DNA from: Brevibacillus laterosporus
Lineage (GTDB): Bacteria > Bacillota > Bacilli > Brevibacillales > Brevibacillaceae
Assembly (NCBI RefSeq): GCF_030489605.1
Contig: NZ_JAUKFY010000032.1
Coordinates: 1-36,347, forward strand
Direction: 5' to 3'
Length of the DNA stretch: 36,347 nt
Every line of letters begins with the position of its first letter. The stretch's first letter is position 1. Shown piece after piece: positions 24,184 through 31,318 of this stretch. The notes beneath the pieces are model-generated. The model was given only the letters and a program-made list of their open reading frames with translations. It did not search any database and was not told the origin of the DNA. A program made the translations under genes and the position numbers.

Positions 24184-24861
24184 ATGGAATTAATTATTTT
24201 AGCAAAGTTGATGCTTTCTGCTTTCCTTGGAATCGTGATTGGAATTGAGCGTGAATTAAAGCAGAAGCCACTAGGATTAAAAACTAGCGTAATCATATCG
24301 GTTAGTAGCTGCTTACTGACGATTGTTTCGATTGAATCTGCCCAATTTTATGCGGAAACGTCTATAAACAATCGAACAGATCCTATGCGTTTGGCTGCAC
24401 AGATCGTTAGTGGAATCGGTTTTTTGGGTGCAGGGGTCATTTTGCGCCGAAATAATGATGTTATTTCTGGTCTTACCACAGCCGCAATTATTTGGTCTAG
24501 TGCAGGGATTGGAATTGCGGTTGGTTCGGGCTTTTATTATGAGGCAGCATTAGGAGCTGCGATGATTTTGTTCTCTGTACAGTTGCTTCCTTATTTAGTA
24601 AGTATGATTGGGGTTCGAAAATTACAGGGAAAAGAGTTAAAAATTCGCCTGTTCTTAGAGGAGCATTCCCATATGACAGGGATCATCCAGAAATTCAAAG
24701 AAGAAGATATGAAGATTAAGAATGTCTGGTTAAAGGATGTTGATAAGCACAGGGTACAGATGGATCTGCGTCTGGTCGTGTACGATCATATTTATATTAC
24801 CGACATCTATGAGATGGTCCATAATTTAAACGGAGTTGCACGTGTAGAGATTGACAGCTAG
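24184..24861 (+). CDS. MgtC/SapB family membrane protein
   Basis: A 225-residue protein. The N-terminal 145 residues form about four to five membrane segments with the MgtC signature: LGIVIGIERELKQKPLGLKTSVIIS, then DPMRLAAQIVSGIGFLGAGVI and GLTTAAIIWSSAGIGIAVG. The C-terminal 80 residues (from ELKIRLFLEEH) form a cytosolic ACT-like beta/alpha domain. MgtC proteins act in magnesium homeostasis, acid or intracellular stress; transport itself is not established. GAGGTGG precedes ATG 24184. No M-box or other Mg2+ riboswitch is seen in the 122-base gap upstream. The gene appears monocistronic. Confidence 0.92.
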   Translation: MELIILAKLMLSAFLGIVIGIERELKQKPLGLKTSVIISVSSCLLTIVSIESAQFYAETSINNRTDPMRLAAQIVSGIGFLGAGVILRRNNDVISGLTTAAIIWSSAGIGIAVGSGFYYEAALGAAMILFSVQLLPYLVSMIGVRKLQGKELKIRLFLEEHSHMTGIIQKFKEEDMKIKNVWLKDVDKHRVQMDLRLVVYDHIYITDIYEMVHNLNGVARVEIDS

Positions 24862-24932
24862 TGTGAGGTTGCGTATACTGATTGATAAGTTTCAGGAATG
24901 CTGTACATGATCATAATGATATAACACGCGCA

Positions 24933-25240
24933 ATGATGAAGAGGAGTATGCAGGCAAGAATGCTTAAGAGAGCTGATGGTTGGTGAAAATCAGTGCGGGA
25001 AGCTTGCAGAATGGACTTTTGAGCGTCCAGACCGATAGTGTGTACGAAAAACACGGTAACACACAGGTAGGCTCTGGCGGAGCAGTCTCACCGATACAAG
25101 AGACAGGTATTCGAGCAAAGGTGATGCAGAGCTAGCACTTGCTCCGATACAGTTAAGCGCGCTGTGAATGCAGCGAATAAAGGTGGCACCACGGGTTTCT
25201 CGTCCTTATTTTATAAAGATAAGGATGGGAAGCCCTTTTT
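24933..25240 (+). promoter_or_regulatory. Tryptophan T-box riboswitch with terminator, controlling trpS
   Basis: This is a full T-box leader. It starts with GATGAAGAGGAGTAT (stem I base), has the distal stem I motif AGAGAGCTGATGGTTGGTG, and a specifier loop on the 3' arm where TGG-A (25012-25015) fits a Trp codon followed by a purine. The T-box sequence AAAGGTGGCACCACGG lies at 25179-25194. The terminator pairs GGG...TCCTTAT (25193-25209) with ATAAGGAT...CCC (25219-25235), followed by TTTTT. Uncharged tRNA-Trp would favour the antiterminator and transcription into trpS. Confidence 0.93.
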
Positions 25241-25283
25241 GCATTTCTGTAAACAAAATAGAGGGAATCGGACAAGGAGCGTG

Positions 25284-25448
25284 ATGAGAATGGAAGATGG
25301 TTGGTGGTGGCTTTATCAACTGAATGAGATAAATAAACAGAGGGAGATCAATGCCTTTCATACCCCACGATCTCCGCTCTCAAAACGAAAGAGGCTGATT
25401 ATCTATGAAGAAACAAAAACTGGTATCAGGTATCCGCTCTACAGGTGA
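25284..25448 (+). CDS. Putative Trp-rich leader peptide upstream of and overlapping trpS
   Basis: A 54-codon ORF lying between the T-box terminator and trpS. AAGGAG (25274-25279) sits four bases before ATG 25284 and ten before the in-frame ATG 25290. Codons at 25302-25310 are TGG-TGG-TGG, so the peptide begins MRMEDGWWWLYQL. The frame then runs across the trpS start (25405) and stops at 25448. It has no homology that I recognise and the distal residues look unselected. The notable part is the strong initiation site followed by three Trp codons, as in the anti-TRAP (rtpA) leader of B. subtilis. It is read as a regulatory ORF, not a functional protein; this is inference. Confidence 0.5.
   Translation: MRMEDGWWWLYQLNEINKQREINAFHTPRSPLSKRKRLIIYEETKTGIRYPLYR
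25339..25394 (+). promoter_or_regulatory. Hairpin and alternative anti-Shine-Dalgarno pairing before trpS
   Basis: AGAGGGAGATC (25339-25349) pairs with GATCTCC-g-CTCT (25369-25380), an 11-bp stem with one bulged G and a 19-base loop. The CTCT arm (25377-25380) could instead pair with AGAG (25390-25393), part of the trpS ribosome binding site AAAGAGG at 25388-25394. The two pairings exclude each other. A ribosome held at the Trp codons would leave the upstream hairpin free to form and the trpS site open. Confidence 0.4.
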
Positions 25449-26400
25449 ATTGCATTTGGGTAACTATTATGGCGCAATGAAAGGCATTGAAAAGTTTGTA
25501 AACACATACGATGCTAATTTTTTTATAGCAGATTTGCATACCTTGACCACACATCCAAGTCGCGGGCATATGTCTAAACATGCTCTAGAAGCTGCCGCCA
25601 GCTATTTGGCTGCAGGCCTGAATCCTGAGCATTGTACGTTTTATACACAATCCTCTCTCTCAGCCGAGGTTGCGGAATTATCCTTATATTTAGGAATGGT
25701 CATGCCTTTAGGTGAGCTGATGAGATGTCCAACATTTAAAGAAAAGGCGAAGAAGCACCCTGATAATGTGAATTATGGTTTAGTGGGATACCCTGTGCTA
25801 ATGTCAGCAGATATCCTGCTGCATAAAGGTGAAGTAGTACCTGTTGGTGAAGATCAATTGGTGCATTTGGAGATGGCACGGCAAATTGCTCGGCGTTTCA
25901 ACAATATGTATGGTGAGGTTTTTGCATACCCGCAACCGTTGGCAGACAATGCTGTTCGTATTCCTGCACTACATGGTCAGGGTAAAATGAGTAAATCAGA
26001 CGGAGCAGATACGTATATTAGTTTACAGGATGAGCAAAGCCAGATCGCTCAGAAAGTAAAAAAGGCATATTCTGATCCAACTCGGATTTATCTGCAGCAA
26101 CCAGGTCATCCAAGTGTACAAGGCTGCAATGTTTATCATCTGCACACGTTTTTTACAGATGAGCGGGGACAACAGCAGCTTCGAGAGCAATGCTTAACGG
26201 CATCAATCGGGTGTGTAGCTTGTAAACAGCGACTGGCTGAAGAAATCGAACAAATGGTGGAGCCCTTCCGTACTCGCAAACAGCAACTTACAGAAGAACA
26301 AATACTCGATACCCTGCAACAGGGTGCTCAGAGGGCTCGGCAATCTGCACAAAAGGTGCTTCAGGAGGTACGGAATGCCATAGGAATTCTGATGGTGTAA
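25405..26400 (+). CDS. trpS: Tryptophanyl-tRNA synthetase
   Basis: A 331-residue class I aminoacyl-tRNA synthetase, charging tRNA-Trp in the cytosol. The HIGH-like motif is HLGN (17-20) in STGELHLGNYYGA, and KMSKS is at 194-198. The tryptophan pocket and fold show in MSADILLHKGEVVPVGEDQLVHLEMAR. The sequence differs strongly from B. subtilis TrpS (different opening; a C-terminal GCNVYHLHTFF and IGCVACKQRLAEEI segment with cysteines) and looks like the second, auxiliary bacterial TrpRS type. A separate housekeeping trpS elsewhere is therefore possible. AAAGAGG lies ten bases before ATG. Regulation is by the T-box and perhaps by the Trp-codon leader. No trp biosynthesis gene is nearby. Confidence 0.94.
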   Translation: MKKQKLVSGIRSTGELHLGNYYGAMKGIEKFVNTYDANFFIADLHTLTTHPSRGHMSKHALEAAASYLAAGLNPEHCTFYTQSSLSAEVAELSLYLGMVMPLGELMRCPTFKEKAKKHPDNVNYGLVGYPVLMSADILLHKGEVVPVGEDQLVHLEMARQIARRFNNMYGEVFAYPQPLADNAVRIPALHGQGKMSKSDGADTYISLQDEQSQIAQKVKKAYSDPTRIYLQQPGHPSVQGCNVYHLHTFFTDERGQQQLREQCLTASIGCVACKQRLAEEIEQMVEPFRTRKQQLTEEQILDTLQQGAQRARQSAQKVLQEVRNAIGILMV

Positions 26401-26420
26401 ATTTGCAATGAATGATTTTT

Positions 26421-26451
26421 TTGTTCTTTATATTTACAGTTATGGTATAAT
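26421..26451 (+). promoter_or_regulatory. Possible promoter before the secreted-protein gene
   Basis: TTGTTC (26421-26426) and a perfect TATAAT (26446-26451) are separated by 19 bases, longer than ideal. It lies about 135 bases before the start codon. Confidence 0.4.
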
Positions 26452-26586
26452 TAGCACATTGGTTCCGTCATGTAACTGGAGTGAAGAAAGACAGCTTCTT
26501 AAATACTAAAAATGTGCAGCTTGTATGAATATATGTATAAGAAAGATATATAATTTTTGTACTTTTAATACAAAGGAGCTGTTTAA

Positions 26587-27453
26587 GTGAAAACGATCCC
26601 TGCGCTCAAGCATGCAACTACGGCATTTGCTGTCTGTCTAAGCCTTTGTTCCTCTCTTTTTGGTATTTCTGAATCCGCACAAGCGGCTGGTAATCTAGAG
26701 CCGGATTATGAAGTGAAGCTGTTACTCGATTCGAATAAGGTGCTGTCTTCTGAGCATAAGCTGTTGCCGGAAGTGCTTAACGCGTTTAATCTGCCTAATT
26801 CCGCTATAAAAATGAATGTACAGTTTCTGGATACAGAAGATCAGGATTTGAATCATGCAGGCTGGATTAGTCGGATCCGCAAGTCGGACAGTAAGGAGCA
26901 TCTGGAAATCACCTATAAAAAAAGATATCCCATTGAAAACAATGACATTGATGCTGCCTTAACAAAGGCTAATAAGGAAGGCTTTGATGCTACAGACACG
27001 AATTATGAAGCGCAGGTTGAATGGGGCTATAAGCAAAAAACATTAAGTATTTCCAGAAAGAAAAAAATGAAACAATCAGGTTTTCAAGGAATACAATTGC
27101 CTTCTCTCACAGACTCCATTAAACTACTAACGGCCAATATACCTGGAAAGATGGATAAATGGCTGTACCCTGGATGGGGGAGTGAAAAAGTAGGACAAGC
27201 AAGAATATACGGTCCTGTTCTGGCAGAACGATACACAGGAACATGGAATGGGCTGAAGATTGATGTGGAAATTTGGCCGATTAAATCTGCTTCCAAAGGC
27301 AACTTGGATTATATTGTAGAAGCTTCCTTTAAAACTGCCAAAAGCAGAGAAGCCTCAGAGGAGCAAAAAAAGCTAAAGGCTTTTTTAGAAGCAAAGGGAT
27401 GGTTTTTGCCAAAAGACTCATTGAAAACAGCTTTGATTTTGGAAAGATATTAG
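26587..27453 (+). CDS. Secreted protein of unknown function, CYTH-like beta-rich domain
   Basis: A 288-residue exported protein. Residues 1-33 form a signal peptide (KTIPALKHATT, hydrophobic AFAVCLSLCSSLFGI, cleavage after SAQA). The mature part alternates charged beta strands: YEVKLLLDS, GWISRIRKSD, LEITYKKRYPI, YEAQVEWGYKQKTLSISRKKK and LKIDVEIWPI. The order of E-x-K and R-x-R strands recalls the CYTH/triphosphate-tunnel fold, but I cannot confirm its metal-binding signature, so the function is open. GTG 26587 is chosen because AAAGGAG lies seven bases upstream. It converges on the stalk-domain gene across a shared terminator. Confidence 0.72.
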   Translation: MKTIPALKHATTAFAVCLSLCSSLFGISESAQAAGNLEPDYEVKLLLDSNKVLSSEHKLLPEVLNAFNLPNSAIKMNVQFLDTEDQDLNHAGWISRIRKSDSKEHLEITYKKRYPIENNDIDAALTKANKEGFDATDTNYEAQVEWGYKQKTLSISRKKKMKQSGFQGIQLPSLTDSIKLLTANIPGKMDKWLYPGWGSEKVGQARIYGPVLAERYTGTWNGLKIDVEIWPIKSASKGNLDYIVEASFKTAKSREASEEQKKLKAFLEAKGWFLPKDSLKTALILERY

Positions 27454-27475
27454 TCCTATCCCTATCATATCCGGA

Positions 27476-27510
27476 CAAAAAATCCTTGAAGATAATCTTC
27501 AAGGATTTTT
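27476..27510. terminator. Bidirectional terminator between convergent genes
   Basis: AAAAATCCTTGAAG and CTTCAAGGATTTTT are exact reverse complements around a 5-base loop, with A and T tracts at the ends. It serves both the secreted-protein gene (+) and the stalk-domain gene (-). Confidence 0.9.
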
Positions 27511-27523
27511 GCTTATCATTTAA

Positions 27524-28159
27524 TTACTTCATGAACATAAACTGAATGGATTGTTTAAGCTGATTTAGCATGTCCACGCTTTCTTTAAATTCCGGGCTTT
27601 CTGGTTTATCCAAATATGGTGCTTCACTCGGTGTTTGCAATGCATATACCTTACCGTCCTGCATTCCCAACATGGTAAAGAGTCCTGTATCTGCATATTC
27701 ATCTTTATCCCATACGGTTTTATTGATGATAAGCACCCTGAAGAAAAATTCCGGTTTTACTGCCTTATTTTTCGGTACATATTGAAAAATAACTTCATTT
27801 GCTTTTTTTTCTACTTTGATCTTATCCTTCCATTCAGAAGGGAGACTGATCAAAGCCTTTTGATTCTCAATTACATATGCATCCTTGCCAGTTATTGCTC
27901 CATTTTGGCTAGATGCTTTGCTTTTTACGTTTACGATCTTGTTTTTTTGGTCCCACTGCACCTCTCCTCCGAGAGATTCTGCCAAACCTCGTGCAGGTAC
28001 GAGTACCCGGCCATTAATGATTTGAGCTTGTCCGTCAATTTTCACTTCTTTCCCATCGACCACCACTTTGATGGCTGGAGCAGCGTAAGCCATGCCTGAA
28101 ACGAGCAGTGCTGTAGCTACTACGCCGCAAAAGAACCCTTTTTTCCCTATCTTCTTCAT
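27524..28159 (-). CDS. Secreted protein with copper-amine-oxidase N-terminal (stalk) domain
   Basis: A 211-residue exported protein. Residues 1-27 form a signal peptide (MKKIGKKGFFCGVVATALL, cleavage after AYA). Residues about 28-80 form a stalk domain of the copper amine oxidase N-terminal family: IKVVVDGKEVKIDGQAQIINGRVLVPARGLAESLGGEVQWDQ is diagnostic. The remainder (about 90-211) is a mixed alpha/beta domain beginning ENQKALISLPSEWKDKI, with no known catalytic motif. In Brevibacillus and Paenibacillus such stalk domains are common in wall-exposed proteins. GGAGA precedes ATG 28159 on the minus strand. Confidence 0.85.
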   Translation of the reverse strand: MKKIGKKGFFCGVVATALLVSGMAYAAPAIKVVVDGKEVKIDGQAQIINGRVLVPARGLAESLGGEVQWDQKNKIVNVKSKASSQNGAITGKDAYVIENQKALISLPSEWKDKIKVEKKANEVIFQYVPKNKAVKPEFFFRVLIINKTVWDKDEYADTGLFTMLGMQDGKVYALQTPSEAPYLDKPESPEFKESVDMLNQLKQSIQFMFMK

Positions 28160-28582
28160 GTTGTGTCTGTCTCCTTTAGTGTTAAATATCTGTTTATTGA
28201 CAACATTTTAGATCTAAAGCATACAGAATATTCATGAGAAAAAGCAAACACCAAATCTGGCTGTATTTTCTTAATTTCCTGTATTTCGCGAAATCTGGTC
28301 TGATCAGCATGGCTACACAAATCGTTCCTCGAGCCAGCACGCTGTACAATCTTTTTAACCCCCATGTACTGTTTTTAATAGAATCCGGTAGTTCAGGAAG
28401 GAGCCTCTTTACTTTAAAAAGACGGAGGAGATAAAGGGAACGTTTCGTTTTTCTTATAAAATCCTGCAATGTTATCTCTTTACAATTTCAATATCGTGTG
28501 CAGCTACGCGCCTCACCTTGAAGTGGGCGAAAGCATACCTTACCGTAGGATTACTTACTCCAGAAAAAAGGAAGGTATTTAC
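28160..28582. other. Intergenic stretch without a convincing gene
   Basis: Open frames exist on both strands (for example 28234-28434 + and 28194-28469 -), but none has a ribosome binding site or a family I know, and they overlap each other. A small hairpin with GCC-CAC/GTG-GGC arms at about 28509-28530 resembles the end of an IS200/IS605-type element only superficially. Confidence 0.4.
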
Positions 28583-29245
28583 ATGGCTATTTCTTATATG
28601 GACTATACTTCTCCATCGACTCAATTTACCTACGACTTGAACAATAACCCTATTTTTCAAAAGGATTCCCGAAACTACATTAATGAGCTGTCTATCATGC
28701 AGTTAAATACGCTGGGAAATGTCTCTTTACTTGACATTTTTCTTAGTATCAGCAATATTGTTGAACCACATTACCATCAGAATGCGTCAGAACTTGTATA
28801 TTGTATTTCTGGCTCCGCTGTGGTGTCCTTAATAAATCCATTCACAAATGAACTTCTAAACTTTTCTATTACTCCAGGTCAAGTGGCTAACGTACCTATG
28901 GGATGGTGGCATTACGAAATAGCGTCTGAAGATAACACGCATTTATTAGCTATCTTTGATGCCCCCATTCCCGAAACAATTTTTGGCTCAGACATACTAC
29001 GATTAACCCCATCAAACATACTTGCCTACACATATTGTTTAAACGAGGCTAAAGTTAAAGATACACTTGCACCAATTCAAAACACGGTAGTAATCGGCCC
29101 TCCTAAAAATTGTGATTTACGTCATGTCAAAGGGAAAATGCAACAACAATACCAAAATACGACCTACGCTTATCCACATCAGGATTATCCTGCAACCTAT
29201 GGAGAAAAATCATATATCTCACAGCTTCCTTCTCAAGAAAGGTGA
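28583..29245 (+). CDS. Cupin-domain protein (germin/oxalate-decarboxylase-like)
   Basis: A 220-residue single-cupin protein. Metal ligands of cupin motif 1 are visible as H63, H65 and E70 (EPHYHQNASELVYCISG). Motif 2 has PGQVANVPMGWWHYE, where H110 is the fourth ligand. The fold and N-terminal arm resemble germin-like and oxalate decarboxylase/spore-associated cupins of Bacillales, but with one cupin it is about half the size of OxdC. The C-terminal 60 residues are Gln/Tyr/Pro-rich and probably flexible. No signal peptide. AAAGGAAGG lies six bases before ATG 28583; the longer frame from 28469 lacks a binding site. The substrate is unknown. Confidence 0.82.
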   Translation: MAISYMDYTSPSTQFTYDLNNNPIFQKDSRNYINELSIMQLNTLGNVSLLDIFLSISNIVEPHYHQNASELVYCISGSAVVSLINPFTNELLNFSITPGQVANVPMGWWHYEIASEDNTHLLAIFDAPIPETIFGSDILRLTPSNILAYTYCLNEAKVKDTLAPIQNTVVIGPPKNCDLRHVKGKMQQQYQNTTYAYPHQDYPATYGEKSYISQLPSQER

Positions 29246-29261
29246 TTGCAAGTAACGCAAA

Positions 29262-29308
29262 AGAAAAATGACCCGAGTTTCCTAAAGCCGTTCTCAAGTC
29301 ATTTTTCT
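29262..29308. terminator. Bidirectional terminator between cupin and LCP genes
   Basis: AGAAAAATGAC (29262-29272) pairs exactly with GTCATTTTTCT (29298-29308). Extra weaker pairs lie inside the loop. It sits four bases from the end of the convergent LCP gene. Confidence 0.82.
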
Positions 29309-29311
29309 ATT

Positions 29312-30304
29312 TTAGCGATCCTGAATCACTAATTCCTGCACGAATTCACGAAGCTTCTCATTGTCTCGCACACTCAGGACAGAGGCCCCTTTAACTGACG
29401 TTCCCTTAATCAACTCCATCGGCGGTACTTGCGCTAAGCCGGCTATGTGGCTTTCCACACCGAGTTTTGCCAACTTTAGCATATCCGGGATATCCAGATT
29501 CGTCTGGATGAAAGGTGCTACACTCTCTAAAATTTGCTTCATCCGAAATAGGTTCCAGTCGGATTTCAGCTTTTTAGCGATGACAAGCAACAGGTTACGT
29601 TGTCGCTCAGTCCGGGTGAAATCGCTCATTGCGTCATGGCGGAAACGCGCGTATTGTAGCGCTTTGTCTCCATCCAGCAATTGTTGTCCCTTCCGCAGGT
29701 GGATGTCGTATTGGTTACCGTCAGTTTTGTCGGTGTAGTCCATGTTTTTCTCGACATAAAAATCGATGCCGCCGATTACATCGATGAGTGATTTGAATCC
29801 TTCGAAATCGGTATATACATAATATTGAATATCGAGACCGAGCAAGTCGCCTATCGTTTTCATGGCAAGGGTAGGTCCCCCTAGCGCGAGTGCGGTGTTG
29901 ATTCGTCCTTTGCCATGACCTTCGATTTCGACATAAGTATCCCGAAGCACAGACATAAGATGTGCTTTTTTCGTGGTGGGGTCAATAGTTACGACCAGCA
30001 TGGAATCGGAACGCGCTTGATCGTTCTTCTTCAACCCCCGATTGTCGCCGCCCATAAGCAGAATGCTGACGCGTTCGGTACCTTCCCATATGGCAGGCTT
30101 CAACGCTTCATTCTCCTGCTCCTGGATTAGGATGGTATCCTTTGGTTTGTCCAGACTCTCAAGTACAATGTAGGTGTCAATGAGCTGATAGCCTAAAAAA
30201 ATGATGATGCCCAAAAGCAACACTCTGAAGCTGATCAGCGCAAACCTCCATGTTTTCCTTTTATGATTTCGATTCTTTTGCTTTTCTTCCAAAATCCATG
30301 ACAT
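29312..30304 (-). CDS. LCP (LytR-CpsA-Psr) family wall-polymer ligase
   Basis: A 330-residue membrane-anchored enzyme. The N-terminal basic cytosolic end (residues 1-20) and TM at about 21-43 precede an extracellular LCP domain (about 75-260). Conserved motifs are ILLMGGDNRG, ARSDSMLVVTIDP, MSVLRDTYVEI, GRINTALALGG, YYVYTDFEGFKSLIDVIGGI and QYARFRHD...DFTRTERQR, which contain the arginine and aspartate residues that bind the polyprenyl-pyrophosphate substrate. LCP enzymes transfer teichoic acid or other glycopolymers to peptidoglycan. GGAGGAGC precedes ATG 30304. Its promoter carries the 70-base element also found before the OatA-like gene, so it likely shares control with it. Confidence 0.94.
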   Translation of the reverse strand: MSWILEEKQKNRNHKRKTWRFALISFRVLLLGIIIFLGYQLIDTYIVLESLDKPKDTILIQEQENEALKPAIWEGTERVSILLMGGDNRGLKKNDQARSDSMLVVTIDPTTKKAHLMSVLRDTYVEIEGHGKGRINTALALGGPTLAMKTIGDLLGLDIQYYVYTDFEGFKSLIDVIGGIDFYVEKNMDYTDKTDGNQYDIHLRKGQQLLDGDKALQYARFRHDAMSDFTRTERQRNLLLVIAKKLKSDWNLFRMKQILESVAPFIQTNLDIPDMLKLAKLGVESHIAGLAQVPPMELIKGTSVKGASVLSVRDNEKLREFVQELVIQDR

Positions 30305-30363
30305 GTTGCTCCTCCAATAATTTCATCCATTTTTCGTTGGTGTTCACATTTTTAGTCGCGTCC

Positions 30364-30433
30364 GGGGATGCAACCAGTGTAGTCGGCGAATATATGGTAA
30401 ATAAGATGGACTTGTAATGAAGTTGTAAAATGT
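30364..30433 (-). promoter_or_regulatory. Conserved 70-base promoter/operator element, LCP copy
   Basis: Read on the minus strand from 30433, it has direct repeats TTACAA (30423-30428) and TTACAA (30412-30417), an 11-base period. The second serves as -35. A 17-base spacer follows, then TATATT (30389-30394). The downstream ACTACACTG and TTGCAT are also shared. It agrees with 33558-33627 (+) at about 59 of 70 positions by hand count. Tandem 11-base repeats are typical for OmpR/PhoB-type regulators such as the one encoded next door. Confidence 0.75.
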
Positions 30434-30658
30434 CAAATTTCTATAAATTGCATGAATGCAGTGCTAGGTTCGCTCTGTTGCATCTCTTACTATATGAAAA
30501 AGGGGAGAATGAGCCGTTTTAGAAACAATCTAATTCCTATTTCATTCGTTGCATTTTTCACAAAGATAGATATTGTCCCTATAAAAATATTCTTTTTTCA
30601 TGTAATATCAGTAACAAAACAATAGAAACCATTCATGAAATGTTAGGTGATTACGAAG
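30434..30658. other. Region upstream of the two-component operon
   Basis: No gene seen. Weak promoter-like pairs exist (TTGCAT 30549-30554 with TATTGT 30571-30576), but none is convincing. There is no further copy of the TTACAA direct repeat in the orientation that would serve the response-regulator gene. Confidence 0.35.
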
Positions 30659-31315
30659 ATGCAAAAGAAGATATTAATTGTCGAGGACGATATTCATATA
30701 GCCAAAATTATTAAAATGAATCTTACAATCGTGAACTTTTTAACGACCGAGGTACATGACGGTCTTTCGGCACTGGAGGCGGTGAAGCGAGAGAAGTTTG
30801 ATCTTATCCTGCTGGACGTTATGATTCCGAAGCTGGACGGGTTTTCGCTGATGGAAAAAATTAAATCCTATCACATACCAGTTATTTTCCTGAGCGCGAA
30901 AAACTCCGTGTATGATAAAGTCAACGGACTTAAACTAGGGGCGGATGATTACATTGTTAAGCCCTTCGAAGCGATTGAACTCTTGGCTCGAATCGAAACA
31001 GTGTTACGTAGATACGGCAAAGAAGACTCTATAATCAAGTTTCAAAACATTGAAGTGGCGCTGGACAAACGAGAGGTGACCATCCAGGGCCAACCGGTAG
31101 AGCTGACTCCAAAGGAATACGATTTGCTGGTCGTATTGCTGAAAAACAAGAACATAGCACTATCCAGAGAGCAGTTCCTTGACAAAGTATGGGGCTGCGA
31201 CTACTGCGGTGAAACAAGAACTGTCGATATGCATATCAAATCGCTACGCAAAAAGCTTCAGCTACAGGACCATATCAGGACGATTTATAAAATTGGATAC
31301 CGGCTGGAGGATTGA
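30659..31315 (+). CDS. OmpR/PhoB-family response regulator
   Basis: A 218-residue regulator. The receiver domain (about 1-118) has the acidic pocket E9-D10-D11, phospho-acceptor D53 (LILLDVMIP) and K101 (VKPFEA). The winged-helix DNA-binding domain (about 125-218) shows VELTPKEYDLLVVLLKNKNIALSREQFLDKVWG, TRTVDMHIKSLRKKL and IRTIYKIGYRL. I choose ATG 30659 because AGGTGA lies eight bases upstream; an in-frame GTG at 30647 would sit on that site. The sensor kinase follows after three bases. It is the likely binder of the TTACAA direct repeats before the LCP and OatA-like genes (inference). Confidence 0.95.
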   Translation: MQKKILIVEDDIHIAKIIKMNLTIVNFLTTEVHDGLSALEAVKREKFDLILLDVMIPKLDGFSLMEKIKSYHIPVIFLSAKNSVYDKVNGLKLGADDYIVKPFEAIELLARIETVLRRYGKEDSIIKFQNIEVALDKREVTIQGQPVELTPKEYDLLVVLLKNKNIALSREQFLDKVWGCDYCGETRTVDMHIKSLRKKLQLQDHIRTIYKIGYRLED

Positions 31316-31318
31316 TGG

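Noticed and set aside
25164-25283. Upstream extension of the Trp-rich ORF
   Set aside because: It would begin inside the T-box antiterminator and cross the terminator; only the part from 25284 has an SD.
28194-28469. Overlapping ORFs of 60-90 residues on both strands
   Set aside because: No ribosome binding site, no recognised family, mutually overlapping, low-complexity basic composition.
28509-28530. Hairpin resembling an IS200/IS605 element end
   Set aside because: Only a short stem; no transposase, TnpB remnant or second end could be found nearby.
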